Made by a program: the position numbers and the translations under genes
Part shown: positions 32,147 to 40,901 of the stretch, one piece after another
Position numbering within the stretch: the stretch's first letter is position 1
How the letters are laid out: every line of letters begins with the position of its first letter
Origin: Ferruginibacter sp.
GTDB lineage: Bacteria; Bacteroidota; Bacteroidia; Chitinophagales; Chitinophagaceae
Direction of reading: 5' to 3'
DNA: 64,000 nt
Assembly (NCBI RefSeq): GCF_028288465.1
Contig: NZ_JAQBNR010000004.1
Span: 1-64,000 of the forward strand
The notes under the pieces: model-generated
What the model was told of the DNA's origin: nothing
The model's input: only the letters and a program-made list of their open reading frames with translations
The model's database searches: none

Positions 32147-32503
32147 TCATTTCGTGTTATCAATCATTGCTGAAAGCAGTCTGAAAATTTGCTCGACCAA
32201 ATCTTCAGCTACCGAAATGTCTTCTTTATTTAAATACGCAGACGTTAAGATTACTTCAAAACAATTATCTACTTCTACATCGGAAGAACGTGCGACTTCA
32301 TAAAACCGCTTTCTTTCTGCAGCAGATTTTCTTGCTGCACCTTCGGCAATATTGTTAGTTATAGAAAGTGCTGCTCTTTTTATTTGTGAGGTTAAATTAA
32401 ATATTTCTTCTTTCGGCAATTTTCTTACAAGCAATAGTATTTCTCTGTATAATTGAATCGCAAGTTGCCAAGCCTTCAGCTTTTTATGATTAAGGTTCAG
32501 CAT
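32147..32503 (-). CDS. Four-helix-bundle protein (23S rRNA intervening-sequence protein family)
   Basis: 118 residues, all alpha. Family signatures: KKLKAWQLAIQLYREI at the N-terminus, LTSQIKRAALSITNNIAEGAARKSAAERKRFYEVARSS in the middle (seen as QIKRAALSITNNIAEGAAR and RKRFYEVARSS), and the C-terminal EQIFRLLSAMI. First known from open frames in intervening sequences of 23S rRNA genes; stand-alone copies are common and of unknown role, perhaps RNA-binding. There is no rRNA here. A 32-nt inverted repeat brackets the gene from its start codon to its stop codon, which suggests a transposable or IVS-derived cassette placed between fkbp and pepT. Confidence 0.88.
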   Translation of the reverse strand: MLNLNHKKLKAWQLAIQLYREILLLVRKLPKEEIFNLTSQIKRAALSITNNIAEGAARKSAAERKRFYEVARSSDVEVDNCFEVILTSAYLNKEDISVAEDLVEQIFRLLSAMIDNTK

Positions 32504-32533
32504 TATTGCCTATTTATTATTGCTTATTGCTTT
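32502..32533. repeat. Inverted repeat arm, 5' side of the four-helix-bundle gene
   Basis: 32-nt arm running from the fkbp stop codon up to and including the AT of the gene's ATG. Its reverse complement matches 32115-32146 at 25 of 32 positions. Confidence 0.7.
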
Positions 32534-32962
32534 CTACACGATCTCCACCAATTCAATATCAAACACCAGTTCCTGCCCTGCTAAAAAATGATTGGCATCT
32601 AAAATGATCACGTCATCTTTTACTTCCACCACAATCACCGGTACAGGCTGACCTTCCTGGTTGCTCAGTGTTAGCGGCATACCTGCTTCAAGCTTCATAT
32701 CAGCAGGCACATGTTCCTTTGGAAACTCTATGATTGCTTCTTCACTTTTTTCGCCGTAACCATCCTGCGGTGCAATGTTGATGGTCTTCTTTTCACCCAC
32801 ATTCATACCCGGCATGGCCGCGTCAAAGCCTTTAATCATTTGCCCTGCGCCCACGGTAAATTCCAATGGTTCCCTGCCCACCGAAGAATCAAATTGTTCC
32901 CCGTTTACCAACTTACCCGTGTAGTGTACTTTTACAACATCCCCTTCTTTAACTTGTGCCAT
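32534..32962 (-). CDS. SlyD-like FKBP-type peptidyl-prolyl isomerase
   Basis: 142 residues. FKBP half: VKVHYTGKLVNGEQFDSSVGREPLEFTVG and MIKGFDAAMPGMNVGEKKTI (active-site Asp, Phe and Trp-equivalent positions visible), interrupted by an IF domain (PQDGYGEKSEEAIIEFPKEH), as in SlyD, with DANHFLAGQELVFDIELVEI closing the fold. The SlyD metal-binding His-rich tail is absent. The frame is open to 33004, but ATG 32962 (MAQVKEGD) matches the family N-terminus. Cytoplasmic chaperone-isomerase. Confidence 0.92.
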   Translation of the reverse strand: MAQVKEGDVVKVHYTGKLVNGEQFDSSVGREPLEFTVGAGQMIKGFDAAMPGMNVGEKKTINIAPQDGYGEKSEEAIIEFPKEHVPADMKLEAGMPLTLSNQEGQPVPVIVVEVKDDVIILDANHFLAGQELVFDIELVEIV

Positions 32963-33024
32963 TTTTAATTTTTTTAATAATTTATAATTTATTTTTTTGG
33001 CCAAACAGTTGTACTACCATCTGG

Positions 33025-33050
33025 CTTCATTAGCGTCGCACTCTTATACT
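33025..33050 (+). repeat. GCGTCGC dispersed repeat, copy C
   Basis: Contains CTTCATTAGCGTCGCAC then TCTTATACT; 23 of 26 positions match copy B. It lies between fkbp and the NamZ-type gene, which diverge. Confidence 0.6.
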
Positions 33051-33170
33051 TTTTAAGTTCTGTTGAACATCTGTTCGAGTACCCTGAAAAGCAGTAATGC
33101 TCCGTTTTTTGGCAATTTATTAATTAAAAACTACACCTCCCAATTAAAAAACTTTATAGACCTTTGAAAG

Positions 33171-34427
33171 ATGAATTATAACAAAGTTTTTCTTTTAATA
33201 ACCGCCCTGGCCTTATTTTCATTCGCCAACGCACAGACAACAAACAAACCAGCAAAAAGTTTACGCATCATCCCCGGCGCCGAGCGCATGGAAGTTTACC
33301 TGCCCCTGCTGAAAGGCAAGTCCGTAGCGGTTTTTGCTAACCAAACCAGCATGGTAGGCAGCATGCATTTGGTAGATACATTAGTAAAAAGCGGTATTAA
33401 AGTAGTAAAAATATTCGGACCCGAACATGGCTTTCGGGGCACGGCAAGCGCAGGTGAAGAGCTGGGCAATGCAGTAGACAAAAAAACAGGTATCCCTATC
33501 ATCAGCCTTTACGGCGACCATAGAAAACCTACAGCAGAAGACTGCAAAGGCGTGGACGTTTTATTGTTTGACATACAGGATATCGGCACCCGTTTTTACA
33601 CCTACATCTCCTCCCTGCAATATTACCTGGAAGCAGCCCTGGAAAATCATGTACCACTGTTGATACTGGACAGGCCAAATCCCAACGGCTTTTATGTAGA
33701 CGGCCCGGTGCTGGAACCGAAATTTAAAAGTTTCATCGGTTTGCAACCCGTGCCCGTTGTCTATGGCCTTACCATTGGCGAATATGCGTTACTGTTAGCC
33801 GGTGAAAAATGGCTAACGCCGGAAGCCAACAAAATCAACAGTTATAACATTACTACCAAACCAACCAAGGACACGCCTTTTCATGTACTGGTTATAAAAT
33901 GTGCCAACTACGATCACAACAGCAAATATGTTTTGCCGGTTGCGCCTTCGCCAAACATCAGGGACATTCAAAGTATTTACCTCTATCCTTCTACCTGTTT
34001 TATTGAAGGCACGGTATTGAGCGAAGGCCGCGGGACAGACAAACCTTTCCAATTGATTGGCCACCCAACGTTACCCAACACCATGTACGCCTTTACGCCC
34101 AAACCCAATGAGGGCGCTAAAAGCAGCAAGTGTTATTACCAGCAATGCTACGGCTGGGACCTGGGCGGATCGCCTGAAAAAATCCTCAAAGAACTTAACA
34201 AAAAAATTCAGCTAAAATATTTACTGAATGCATATAAACTCTTTCCCGGCAAGGATAGTTTCTTTTTAAAAAATAATTTCATCAACAGGCTGGCGGGTAA
34301 TGATATGCTGGCGCAGCAAGTAAGGCAGGGTAAAACTGAAGCCGAAATAAGAAAGAGCTGGGAACCGGCATTAAGTAATTATAAAAAAATAAGGAAGAAA
34401 TATTTGCTGTATAGAGACTTTGAATAG
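33171..34427 (+). CDS. Exo-beta-N-acetylmuramidase NamZ-like (DUF1343) protein
   Basis: 418 residues. Signal peptide MNYNKVFLLITALALFSFANA, then the DUF1343 domain: GKSVAVFANQTSMV, KIFGPEHGFRGTASAGEELG, DIQDIGTRFYTYISSLQYYLEAA in part, LLILDRPNPNGFYVDGP, and FIEGTVLSEGRGTDKPFQLIG. A member from Tannerella (NamZ) is an exo-lytic muramidase that frees MurNAc from peptidoglycan chain ends, so this protein probably takes part in wall recycling or scavenging. The ATG follows GACCTTTG by 4 nt, one base off the -7 consensus. Single gene. Confidence 0.9.
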   Translation: MNYNKVFLLITALALFSFANAQTTNKPAKSLRIIPGAERMEVYLPLLKGKSVAVFANQTSMVGSMHLVDTLVKSGIKVVKIFGPEHGFRGTASAGEELGNAVDKKTGIPIISLYGDHRKPTAEDCKGVDVLLFDIQDIGTRFYTYISSLQYYLEAALENHVPLLILDRPNPNGFYVDGPVLEPKFKSFIGLQPVPVVYGLTIGEYALLLAGEKWLTPEANKINSYNITTKPTKDTPFHVLVIKCANYDHNSKYVLPVAPSPNIRDIQSIYLYPSTCFIEGTVLSEGRGTDKPFQLIGHPTLPNTMYAFTPKPNEGAKSSKCYYQQCYGWDLGGSPEKILKELNKKIQLKYLLNAYKLFPGKDSFFLKNNFINRLAGNDMLAQQVRQGKTEAEIRKSWEPALSNYKKIRKKYLLYRDFE

Positions 34428-34565
34428 GACGAAATTTACCAACAAAATTTTAAAAATTTTGAATGCCTGTCTACAACGTAATAAAAGCCCAATAGAAAAA
34501 TAAAATTTGAACGGAGCGTCGCCAATGCAGCTTCAGAGAGCTTCTTAGCTGGTAACAAAAACTTC

Positions 34566-35858
34566 CTATCCTTTTTTTATCAATGGCAGCGTGGCAAAAT
34601 TCTTTTGTAAAATATCAGGAATATTGGATGGTTTTACACCCAGCCAGTCTTCTAGTAGCGTAGCATACACCGCCCTGAAATCATGCTGCATAGTGATGTT
34701 ATCATTTACTGTCGCATTCTCCGGGATGACAGGATTACTACCTATTATCCCTGACCGCACCGGCTGGCCAAAAACAAACACCGGCGCTGCTATACCGTGA
34801 TCGGTACCACCGCTCGCATTGGATTTTATTCGCCGGCCAAATTCGGAAAATGTCATGCCCACTACCCTGTCGGCAACTTGCTGCAGAGCAAGATCATCCA
34901 TAAAAGCCGCAATGGCTTCGGATAGTCTTTGCAGTTGGTTGGCGTGTGTTCCCTTGCTGGTATCAGCGGCATCTGTTTGTTTGGCATGATTATCAAAACC
35001 GCCCATACTTACCATGTAAATTTTTGTCTGCAGCCCTCCTGCAATCAGCCTTGAAACAATTTTTAACTGGTCGCTTAACGGGTTCTTTTTATTATCGTCA
35101 TATTTGGTTGACTGACGGGTAATTTTCTTTGCTGCGGCTTTTATCACATCTCCATAGGCATCTGTTTTTTCAGCTACCTGGCGTATATAATCCAGCTGAT
35201 CCTGCGCCGGCGATGCAGACAGCTGGCCTTGTTTTTCATTGAGCATATTATAAAAACTATCCGGGTTACTGATGGCCATTCCCATGGGGAAAGCAGGGCC
35301 CTGCAAGCCCGTTGAAACCACCGAGCCAATCTGTATGGCCAACGGATGGGGCATGATGCTGTTAGGATAATGGTCCGGAAAATCCGGGTATTGCCGGTTG
35401 AGGTATCGGCCCATCCACCCAGTGTTTAATACCTGGTTGCTTTCTTCGCCGGTTAGCCAGATGTCGGTGGCCCTGAAATGTGAAAAGCTTGGCTGGGGAT
35501 AGCTTACAGCCTGCACAATTGCTAACCTATCCTGGTTAAATAATTGTTGCAACGGAGCCATGGCAGGGTTTAAACCTGTGGCATTACAGCCGTTGAGTGG
35601 CAATATTTTTTCCTGCGCAATGGCGATATTCGGCCTCGCATTTTTGTAAGCTCCATAAAATTCTATAGGTATTACCGTGTTTAAGCCATCGTTGCCTCCC
35701 GCAAGTTGTATCACTACGAGCACCCTGCCATTGGTATCCGCATGCAATAAATTTTGCAGCAGCGGATTGCCCGCAAACGCATTTATTTTAAATCCGCCCA
35801 GTAGCGCCGGCATCACCACTGAAGGAAGCGTATATTTAAAAAAGGTTCTTCTTTTCAT
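34566..35858 (-). CDS. DUF1501 domain protein
   Basis: 430 residues. N-terminus MKRRTFFKYTLPSVVMPALL suggests an export signal of sulfatase-like/DUF1501 type, though without a clear twin arginine. The domain is alkaline-phosphatase-like: RVLVVIQLAGGNDGLNTVIP, SHFRATDIWLTGEE, WMGRYLNR, GTDHGIAAPVFVFG, MVSMGGFDNHAKQ and MTFSEFGRRIKSNASGGTDHG. Function unknown. DUF1501 and DUF1800 genes pair up in many Bacteroidota and Planctomycetota; here the DUF1800 gene ends 120 nt upstream on the same strand. Confidence 0.9.
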   Translation of the reverse strand: MKRRTFFKYTLPSVVMPALLGGFKINAFAGNPLLQNLLHADTNGRVLVVIQLAGGNDGLNTVIPIEFYGAYKNARPNIAIAQEKILPLNGCNATGLNPAMAPLQQLFNQDRLAIVQAVSYPQPSFSHFRATDIWLTGEESNQVLNTGWMGRYLNRQYPDFPDHYPNSIMPHPLAIQIGSVVSTGLQGPAFPMGMAISNPDSFYNMLNEKQGQLSASPAQDQLDYIRQVAEKTDAYGDVIKAAAKKITRQSTKYDDNKKNPLSDQLKIVSRLIAGGLQTKIYMVSMGGFDNHAKQTDAADTSKGTHANQLQRLSEAIAAFMDDLALQQVADRVVGMTFSEFGRRIKSNASGGTDHGIAAPVFVFGQPVRSGIIGSNPVIPENATVNDNITMQHDFRAVYATLLEDWLGVKPSNIPDILQKNFATLPLIKKG

Positions 35859-35978
35859 GCTGAGATTTTTTACTTGTAATGGCTCCTACAATTTCGGTTA
35901 CGCGTCGCTGTTAGGTTACATCATGTTATTCTTTCGTTTACTGAACCACTGACTGGATTAAAAACGGCCGTCAGGGTT

Positions 35979-37667
35979 TTAATACACCTGGTACTCTGGT
36001 CGGTTCAACAGATATTTATACAGGTTCTTTAATTTATTCAACACTTCTTTTTTATTCACTGCATCATCCGGCTTTTCAATTAAGGTATGCCAGGCATTGG
36101 TCCAGTAATGATTGGCTGCTTCTCCCTGCAGGTTGGATAATAAAATGTTGCTTTTGATATGCGACTTTTCAGCATCTGCTAGTGTTACGGTATACAACAT
36201 CTGAATGCTGTCGCTGATCAATGCATCCGGGTCTTCCGGGTGTGGAAGTGCCATGGCATAAGCGATGGGATCAATATTTATTTTGCTGCCGTTTTTTGCG
36301 GTAAAGCCATAGCTCAATAACCTGTCAGTAAGTTGGTTGCGCCGTGGCAATGTATCTGAGTTGATCCATAATTTGTAGTATTGCGGTTGCTGATAATAAG
36401 CGGGCCAGCCGGCCACATTGGGCGGGTCGCCAATATTTTGCTGCATGGCGGATGCCTGGTTGTGCACAAACTCCCACATGGAATATTCGGCAAACATATC
36501 GCCGGGCGGTAAAAGCGCCACATTAAATTCCCTCATCAGTCCTACACAGAAATCAGCGGGGCTTTTAATGGTTGTTCCATGGAAAGCCATATCAAAAAAA
36601 TGCTGGCTGTTCAGTAAGGCTTGCAATACCGGTTTTATTTCAAAATTTTTTTTCCGCAAAATTTCAGACAGCGGTATTATTATCTCCTGTTCTGTGGCAT
36701 CATCTATTGTGTAAAAAACAAAAAAGCGGTACAGCTTTCTGCAAATGAACCTGGCGGTTTCGTCCTGTGCAAAAATCATTTCTATCAAATCATCCAGTTC
36801 ATGGGCACCATCTTCCCCGGCCCGGCCTTTAATAATAGTGTTGCTATAAAAGGCTGAAAACTGTTTGTCAGTCTCGTCATGCCTGTTGGGTTCAAAGGAA
36901 TAAGTGAATATCTTATTGTCAATTTTGTAACCTGTTAAAACCCTTGCTGCTGCTTTTACATCCGCTTCCGTATAGTGTGAACCCGGCCCCTTCCCCACGG
37001 TAAATAATTCCTGCAACTCTCTTCCATAATTTTCATCAGGAGCCTTCGCTGTATTGGCATATCCATTCAGATAGCGCAGCATACAGAGGTCGGTTGTCAT
37101 TGCTTTTGCCAGGGCTTTAAAATTACCCAAAGCATGCTGCCGGAGCAACAAATTGTAGCGGTAACAATACACGGGATTTTCTGCTATATTTGTTTCGGTG
37201 GCAAAATGATTGTGCCAGAACAACACCATCTTTTCTGTGATGCTGCGATCCTGGTTGATCATTAAACCCATCCACCATTGCTTGTAGGAATTGCGGCGCC
37301 TGAAGTTGATCTTTCCGTTTACATTAGTGGCATTCACCCAAGAATTTCCCAGCGGTACCTGTTCATCTACTATCTTATCATTTGCATAATTATTGATGGG
37401 TGATGTGGTTGGTAAAGCTGCATCGTTTAACATTATTGCAACTGACTTTTTTAAGTTCTTCTTTTTAAAAAAAGCCACATCGGCAGGCCTTGCACCAAAC
37501 ATCGTATGCTTTAAAAAATATACAACCGCCTGCTCATCCCATTTGCCTTTATATCTCTTTAAAGTGCTGGTGAGTGCGGCTGTTGGCGATGCCCCGGGTT
37601 TTGCTTCCTGCTTAGACAAAAGGATTTTAAAAAAGTCTTTTCGTTCCATACTGTAACTTACTTTCAT
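35979..37667 (-). CDS. DUF1800 domain protein
   Basis: 562 residues. Typical elements: VVYFLKHTMFGARPADVAFFK, MVLFWHNHFATE, YRYNLLLRQHALGNFKALAKAMTTDLCMLRYLNG (seen as LLRQHALGNFKALAKAMT and MLRYLNG), DENYGRELQELFTVG, ARVLTGYKI, FICRKLYRFFVFYTIDD, SPADFCVGLMREF and GDPPNVAGWPAY. No enzymatic activity is known for the family. ATG 37667 gives MKVSYSMERKDFF; ATG 37649 (MERKDFF) is equally possible. It forms a probable two-gene operon with the DUF1501 gene. Confidence 0.9.
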   Translation of the reverse strand: MKVSYSMERKDFFKILLSKQEAKPGASPTAALTSTLKRYKGKWDEQAVVYFLKHTMFGARPADVAFFKKKNLKKSVAIMLNDAALPTTSPINNYANDKIVDEQVPLGNSWVNATNVNGKINFRRRNSYKQWWMGLMINQDRSITEKMVLFWHNHFATETNIAENPVYCYRYNLLLRQHALGNFKALAKAMTTDLCMLRYLNGYANTAKAPDENYGRELQELFTVGKGPGSHYTEADVKAAARVLTGYKIDNKIFTYSFEPNRHDETDKQFSAFYSNTIIKGRAGEDGAHELDDLIEMIFAQDETARFICRKLYRFFVFYTIDDATEQEIIIPLSEILRKKNFEIKPVLQALLNSQHFFDMAFHGTTIKSPADFCVGLMREFNVALLPPGDMFAEYSMWEFVHNQASAMQQNIGDPPNVAGWPAYYQQPQYYKLWINSDTLPRRNQLTDRLLSYGFTAKNGSKINIDPIAYAMALPHPEDPDALISDSIQMLYTVTLADAEKSHIKSNILLSNLQGEAANHYWTNAWHTLIEKPDDAVNKKEVLNKLKNLYKYLLNRPEYQVY

Positions 37668-37793
37668 TAATAATAGTTCATTGTAGTAAGATGCCTAGTT
37701 TTCAAAACCTTAACAAATGTTACGTGTAAATAAACCCGCGTTTAAAAATCTACTGGTGAGGTCATGTACAGACTGATTATTGCGAAGGAAGTT

Positions 37794-37801
37794 TAACTTT
37801 G
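37794..37801 (+). promoter_or_regulatory. -7 box (TAACTTTG) of fmt
   Basis: Exact TAnnTTTG followed by CGACG and the fmt ATG (5-nt gap). Predicts a leaderless mRNA and excludes the in-frame TTG at 37780. Confidence 0.55.
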
Positions 37802-37806
37802 CGACG

Positions 37807-38772
37807 ATGAAAAATTTGAAAGATTTACAGATTGTTTTTATGGGCACGCCCGAATTCGCAGTGGCATCTTTGGATAAACTGGTACAGGCCGGCTGTAATA
37901 TTGTTGGCGTGATAACTGCACCGGATAAACCAGGCGGCCGGGGTATGGACTTGCAGCAAAGCGATGTTAAAAAATATGCGGTTCAGCATGGTCTGAATGT
38001 ACTGCAACCGGAAAAATTAAAGAACCCTGAATTCCTGGAAACACTGAAAGCATTGCACGCTGATGTGCAGGTAGTAGTGGCCTTCAGGATGTTGCCCGAA
38101 GTGGTTTGGAACATGCCGCCCATGGGCACCATCAATGTACACGGGTCGTTGCTGCCGCAATACCGCGGTGCTGCTCCTATTAACTGGGCTATCATCAACG
38201 GTGAAAAAGAAACGGGTGTCACCACATTTAAATTACAGCAGGAGATTGATACTGGTAATATTTTAATGCAGCAAAGTCTTGCCATTGGCGAAGATGAATC
38301 CGTCGGCGAAGTGCACGACCGGATGAAGATAGCGGGCGCCGATCTTTTACTAAAAACAATGGAAGCATTGGTTGCCGGCAACCTTACGGAACAGGTTCAG
38401 GATTCAACAGAAAGTAGTGAAATCGAAAAAGCAGCTGCGGAAAAATTATTGAAACATGCTCCCAAAATTTTCACTGAAACCTGCCTTATCAACTGGACTA
38501 AACCGATGGAGGATGTATATAATCTCATACGTGGTTTATCGCCTTATCCTGCCGCTTTTACTTTTTTAGACGGAAAGAAAATGAAAGTGTATAAAGCAGT
38601 CAAAATCTTTACAACTCCTTCCATAAAGCCAGGTGAGTTTGAAACGGATAAAAAAACATTTTTACAATTTGCCTGCACCGATGGCTACATTTCCATCAAA
38701 GAATTACAACTGGAAGGTAAAAAGAAAATGATGGTGGAGGATTTTCTGAGGGGTTACCGCTGGCCTGCCTAG
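37807..38772 (+). CDS. fmt: Methionyl-tRNA formyltransferase
   Basis: 321 residues. It formylates initiator Met-tRNA with 10-formyl-THF. Seen: IVFMGTPEFAVASLDKLVQAG at the N-terminus, APDKPGGRGM, the catalytic INVHGSLLPQYRGAAPINWAIINGEKETGVT in part (HGSLLPQYRGAAPI; Asn/His/Asp set complete with QEIDTGNIL), and the C-terminal OB-like domain with INWTKPMEDVYNLIRGLSPYPAAF. The first ATG after the -7 box is 37807. A tRNA-Met gene lies 20 kb away. Confidence 0.95.
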   Translation: MKNLKDLQIVFMGTPEFAVASLDKLVQAGCNIVGVITAPDKPGGRGMDLQQSDVKKYAVQHGLNVLQPEKLKNPEFLETLKALHADVQVVVAFRMLPEVVWNMPPMGTINVHGSLLPQYRGAAPINWAIINGEKETGVTTFKLQQEIDTGNILMQQSLAIGEDESVGEVHDRMKIAGADLLLKTMEALVAGNLTEQVQDSTESSEIEKAAAEKLLKHAPKIFTETCLINWTKPMEDVYNLIRGLSPYPAAFTFLDGKKMKVYKAVKIFTTPSIKPGEFETDKKTFLQFACTDGYISIKELQLEGKKKMMVEDFLRGYRWPA

Positions 38773-38913
38773 ACAGCCGGCACTGGCATACCAGTATAAT
38801 GGTCTGTACAACATTGATGTAAAACACCCGCTTCAATATCCCGCACTCAAAAAGTTTCAAACAAAAAAACACAATGCCGAATTTTAATACTATTTAAAAA
38901 TAGTAAACTCCAA

Positions 38914-38921
38914 TATCTTTG
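38914..38921 (+). promoter_or_regulatory. -7 box (TATCTTTG) of the aminotransferase gene
   Basis: Exact TAnnTTTG followed by TTCC and ATG (4-nt gap). Predicts a leaderless mRNA. Confidence 0.55.
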
Positions 38922-38925
38922 TTCC

Positions 38926-40113
38926 ATGTTAAGCATCAGTAACCGCGGGCATTTAATGCCCCCATCACCCATTCGAAAATTAGTGCCTTTTGCAGAGGCT
39001 GCTAAAAAAAGAGGCATCAAGGTACATCATCTCAATATTGGTCAGCCAGATATTGAAACGCCGCCACAAATTTTGGCAGCAGTACGCAACAGCAATTTTA
39101 AAATACTGGAATACAGCCATAGTGCGGGCAATGAAAGCTACCGTAAAAAATTAGCTGACTACTACAGCAGGGTTGGTATTTATGTAACTGCAGAACAAAT
39201 TATTGTAACTACCGGGGGAAGCGAAGCGATTATTTTTGCCATGATGGCCTGTATGGATGCAGGTGATGAAGTGATTATACCTGAGCCTTTTTATGCCAAT
39301 TACAATGCCTTTGCGATAGAAGCCGGCGTTATAGTCAGGCCCATTACTGCTTCCATTGAAAACGGTTTTGCTTTGCCGCCAATGGTGGAACTTGAAAAAG
39401 CAATTACCTCCAGAACAAAAGCCATACTTATTTGTAGTCCCAATAACCCGACTGGCTATTTATACAGTAAAGAGGAAATGGAACTGCTGAAACAAATTAT
39501 TGTAAAGCATAAGCTCTTTTTATTTTCGGATGAGGCGTACCGGGAATTTTGCTATGAAGGTACTCATACCAGTGCGATGCATTTAAAAGGTGCGGATGAC
39601 AATGTGATCATAATGGATACCATCAGCAAGCGATACAGTGCCTGCGGCGGCAGAATTGGTGCATTGGTTACAAAAAACCAGGAGGTATTGAATGCCGTTT
39701 TAAAATTTGCCCAGGCACGATTAAGCCCACCCGGCTTTGCACAAATACTGGCAGAAGCTGCTGTAGACTTGCCGGCCAATTATTTTGACGCCACAAAAGC
39801 GGAGTATAAAAAAAGACGAGATATTCTTATACAAAGACTGAACGCCATCCCTGGTGTTTTTTGTCCCAACCCGGGCGGTGCATTTTATGCTGTTGCTAAA
39901 TTGCCCGTACCGGATGCGGAATTATTTTGCCAGTGGCTGCTGGAATCATTTAATTATAACGGGCAAACACTCATGTTAGCGCCTGCCAGCGGTTTTTATA
40001 GCACACTTGGTTTAGGCAAGCAGGAAGTACGACTGGCCTACGTTTTAAATACCGACGATATTAATGCGGCAATGGATTGCCTTGAAAATGCGCTGGAAAC
40101 CTACAACCAATAA
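38926..40113 (+). CDS. Class I/II PLP-dependent aminotransferase
   Basis: 395 residues, fold type I. Seen: HHLNIGQPDIETPPQIL, NESYRKKLADYYSRVGI, VTTGGSEAIIFAMMACMDAGDEVI in part, ICSPNNPTGYLYSKEEMELL, FSDEAYREFCYEG, the PLP lysine in DTISKRYSACGGRIGAL, and the Arg in EVRLAYVLN. It matches the aspartate/tyrosine/aromatic aminotransferase group (AspC-like). The amino donor cannot be told from sequence. It converges on the methyltransferase gene with an 11-nt gap. Confidence 0.92.
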   Translation: MLSISNRGHLMPPSPIRKLVPFAEAAKKRGIKVHHLNIGQPDIETPPQILAAVRNSNFKILEYSHSAGNESYRKKLADYYSRVGIYVTAEQIIVTTGGSEAIIFAMMACMDAGDEVIIPEPFYANYNAFAIEAGVIVRPITASIENGFALPPMVELEKAITSRTKAILICSPNNPTGYLYSKEEMELLKQIIVKHKLFLFSDEAYREFCYEGTHTSAMHLKGADDNVIIMDTISKRYSACGGRIGALVTKNQEVLNAVLKFAQARLSPPGFAQILAEAAVDLPANYFDATKAEYKKRRDILIQRLNAIPGVFCPNPGGAFYAVAKLPVPDAELFCQWLLESFNYNGQTLMLAPASGFYSTLGLGKQEVRLAYVLNTDDINAAMDCLENALETYNQ

Positions 40114-40124
40114 ATACCCGGTTG

Positions 40125-40901
40125 CTATTTACTGATAAAAACCTGCATGGCATAATCATACGTATCCAAAGGAGTGAAATGTATTTTTTCGGGGGATACA
40201 AAATAAAGATATTGCTGCAATTTTTCCTTGGTAAAACGCTGACTCCAGAAGCCTTCTTTAGTTGCGGTAAAACTATCTGCTTCGCTGGTGAGGACTGTCA
40301 TACCCATTTTTTTATATGACTCTTCCTGTTTTAAACGGGTACTGTCATTGTCAATATAACAGGCGCCAATCAGCAATGCGCCATCCTCATTCAAAAGTTC
40401 ATACGCATTTTTAAAGATGGTTGTAAATTTTTCGTTGGTTGAAAGATCTAATATTTTGCCGGAGGAGTGGTAGGTTTCAAAAGAAAAATCATCCGGGTAA
40501 AAATTGCCTGCGGTAAACCAGGTAGTTATTATAAGATCATATTTTTTTGACCATTCATCCAGTTTGGTGCCATCAAACAAATAAGCGTTTACCTTATCGG
40601 CAATATTTAAGTCAGCGATGTTTTTTGATGCTATGTCAACGCAGGCCTGCGCATTATCTGTTCCGTCGTACATGGCAACCATATCCCATATCTCTTTTAC
40701 GCCGCTTAAATGTTTCGGAATGCGGGCATTGCCGATACCGATATCCAGTATGGATACAGGCCTGCCCTGCCGCTTGTACAAGGCAGTTAGTACTTTCTTA
40801 AGCTCAATAAATTCCGCCCACTGTGCCTGTTGTAAATGTTCAGAGATATAGGTAAGATCAAAAGATTTTACGACCGTATTCTCATTATCATACATTGCCA
40901 T
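40125..40901 (-). CDS. Class I SAM-dependent methyltransferase
   Basis: 258 residues. Rossmann SAM site in VSILDIGIGNARIPKHLSG near residue 53 and a second acidic segment MVAMYDGTDNAQACVDIASKN; YDLIITTWFTAGNFYPDDF is the motif IV region. The family is not specific enough to name a substrate. Start at 40901 (MAMYDNEN) or 40895 (MYDNEN) overlaps the GNAT gene's 3' end by 8-14 nt, so the two are translationally coupled. Confidence 0.8.
   Translation of the reverse strand: MAMYDNENTVVKSFDLTYISEHLQQAQWAEFIELKKVLTALYKRQGRPVSILDIGIGNARIPKHLSGVKEIWDMVAMYDGTDNAQACVDIASKNIADLNIADKVNAYLFDGTKLDEWSKKYDLIITTWFTAGNFYPDDFSFETYHSSGKILDLSTNEKFTTIFKNAYELLNEDGALLIGACYIDNDSTRLKQEESYKKMGMTVLTSEADSFTATKEGFWSQRFTKEKLQQYLYFVSPEKIHFTPLDTYDYAMQVFISK

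Noticed and set aside
32147-32503. Part of a 23S rRNA gene
   Set aside because: The family is known from rRNA intervening sequences, but the flanks are fkbp and pepT and contain no rRNA sequence.
34443-34462. Terminator after the NamZ-type gene (CAAAATTTT-A-AAAATTTTG)
   Set aside because: Only A/T pairs apart from the ends; in this AT-rich spacer it is not distinguishable from chance.
35900-35925. Fifth GCGTCGC copy (ACGCGTCGCTGTTAGG)
   Set aside because: Only seven bases of the core match and the flanks differ; chance match.
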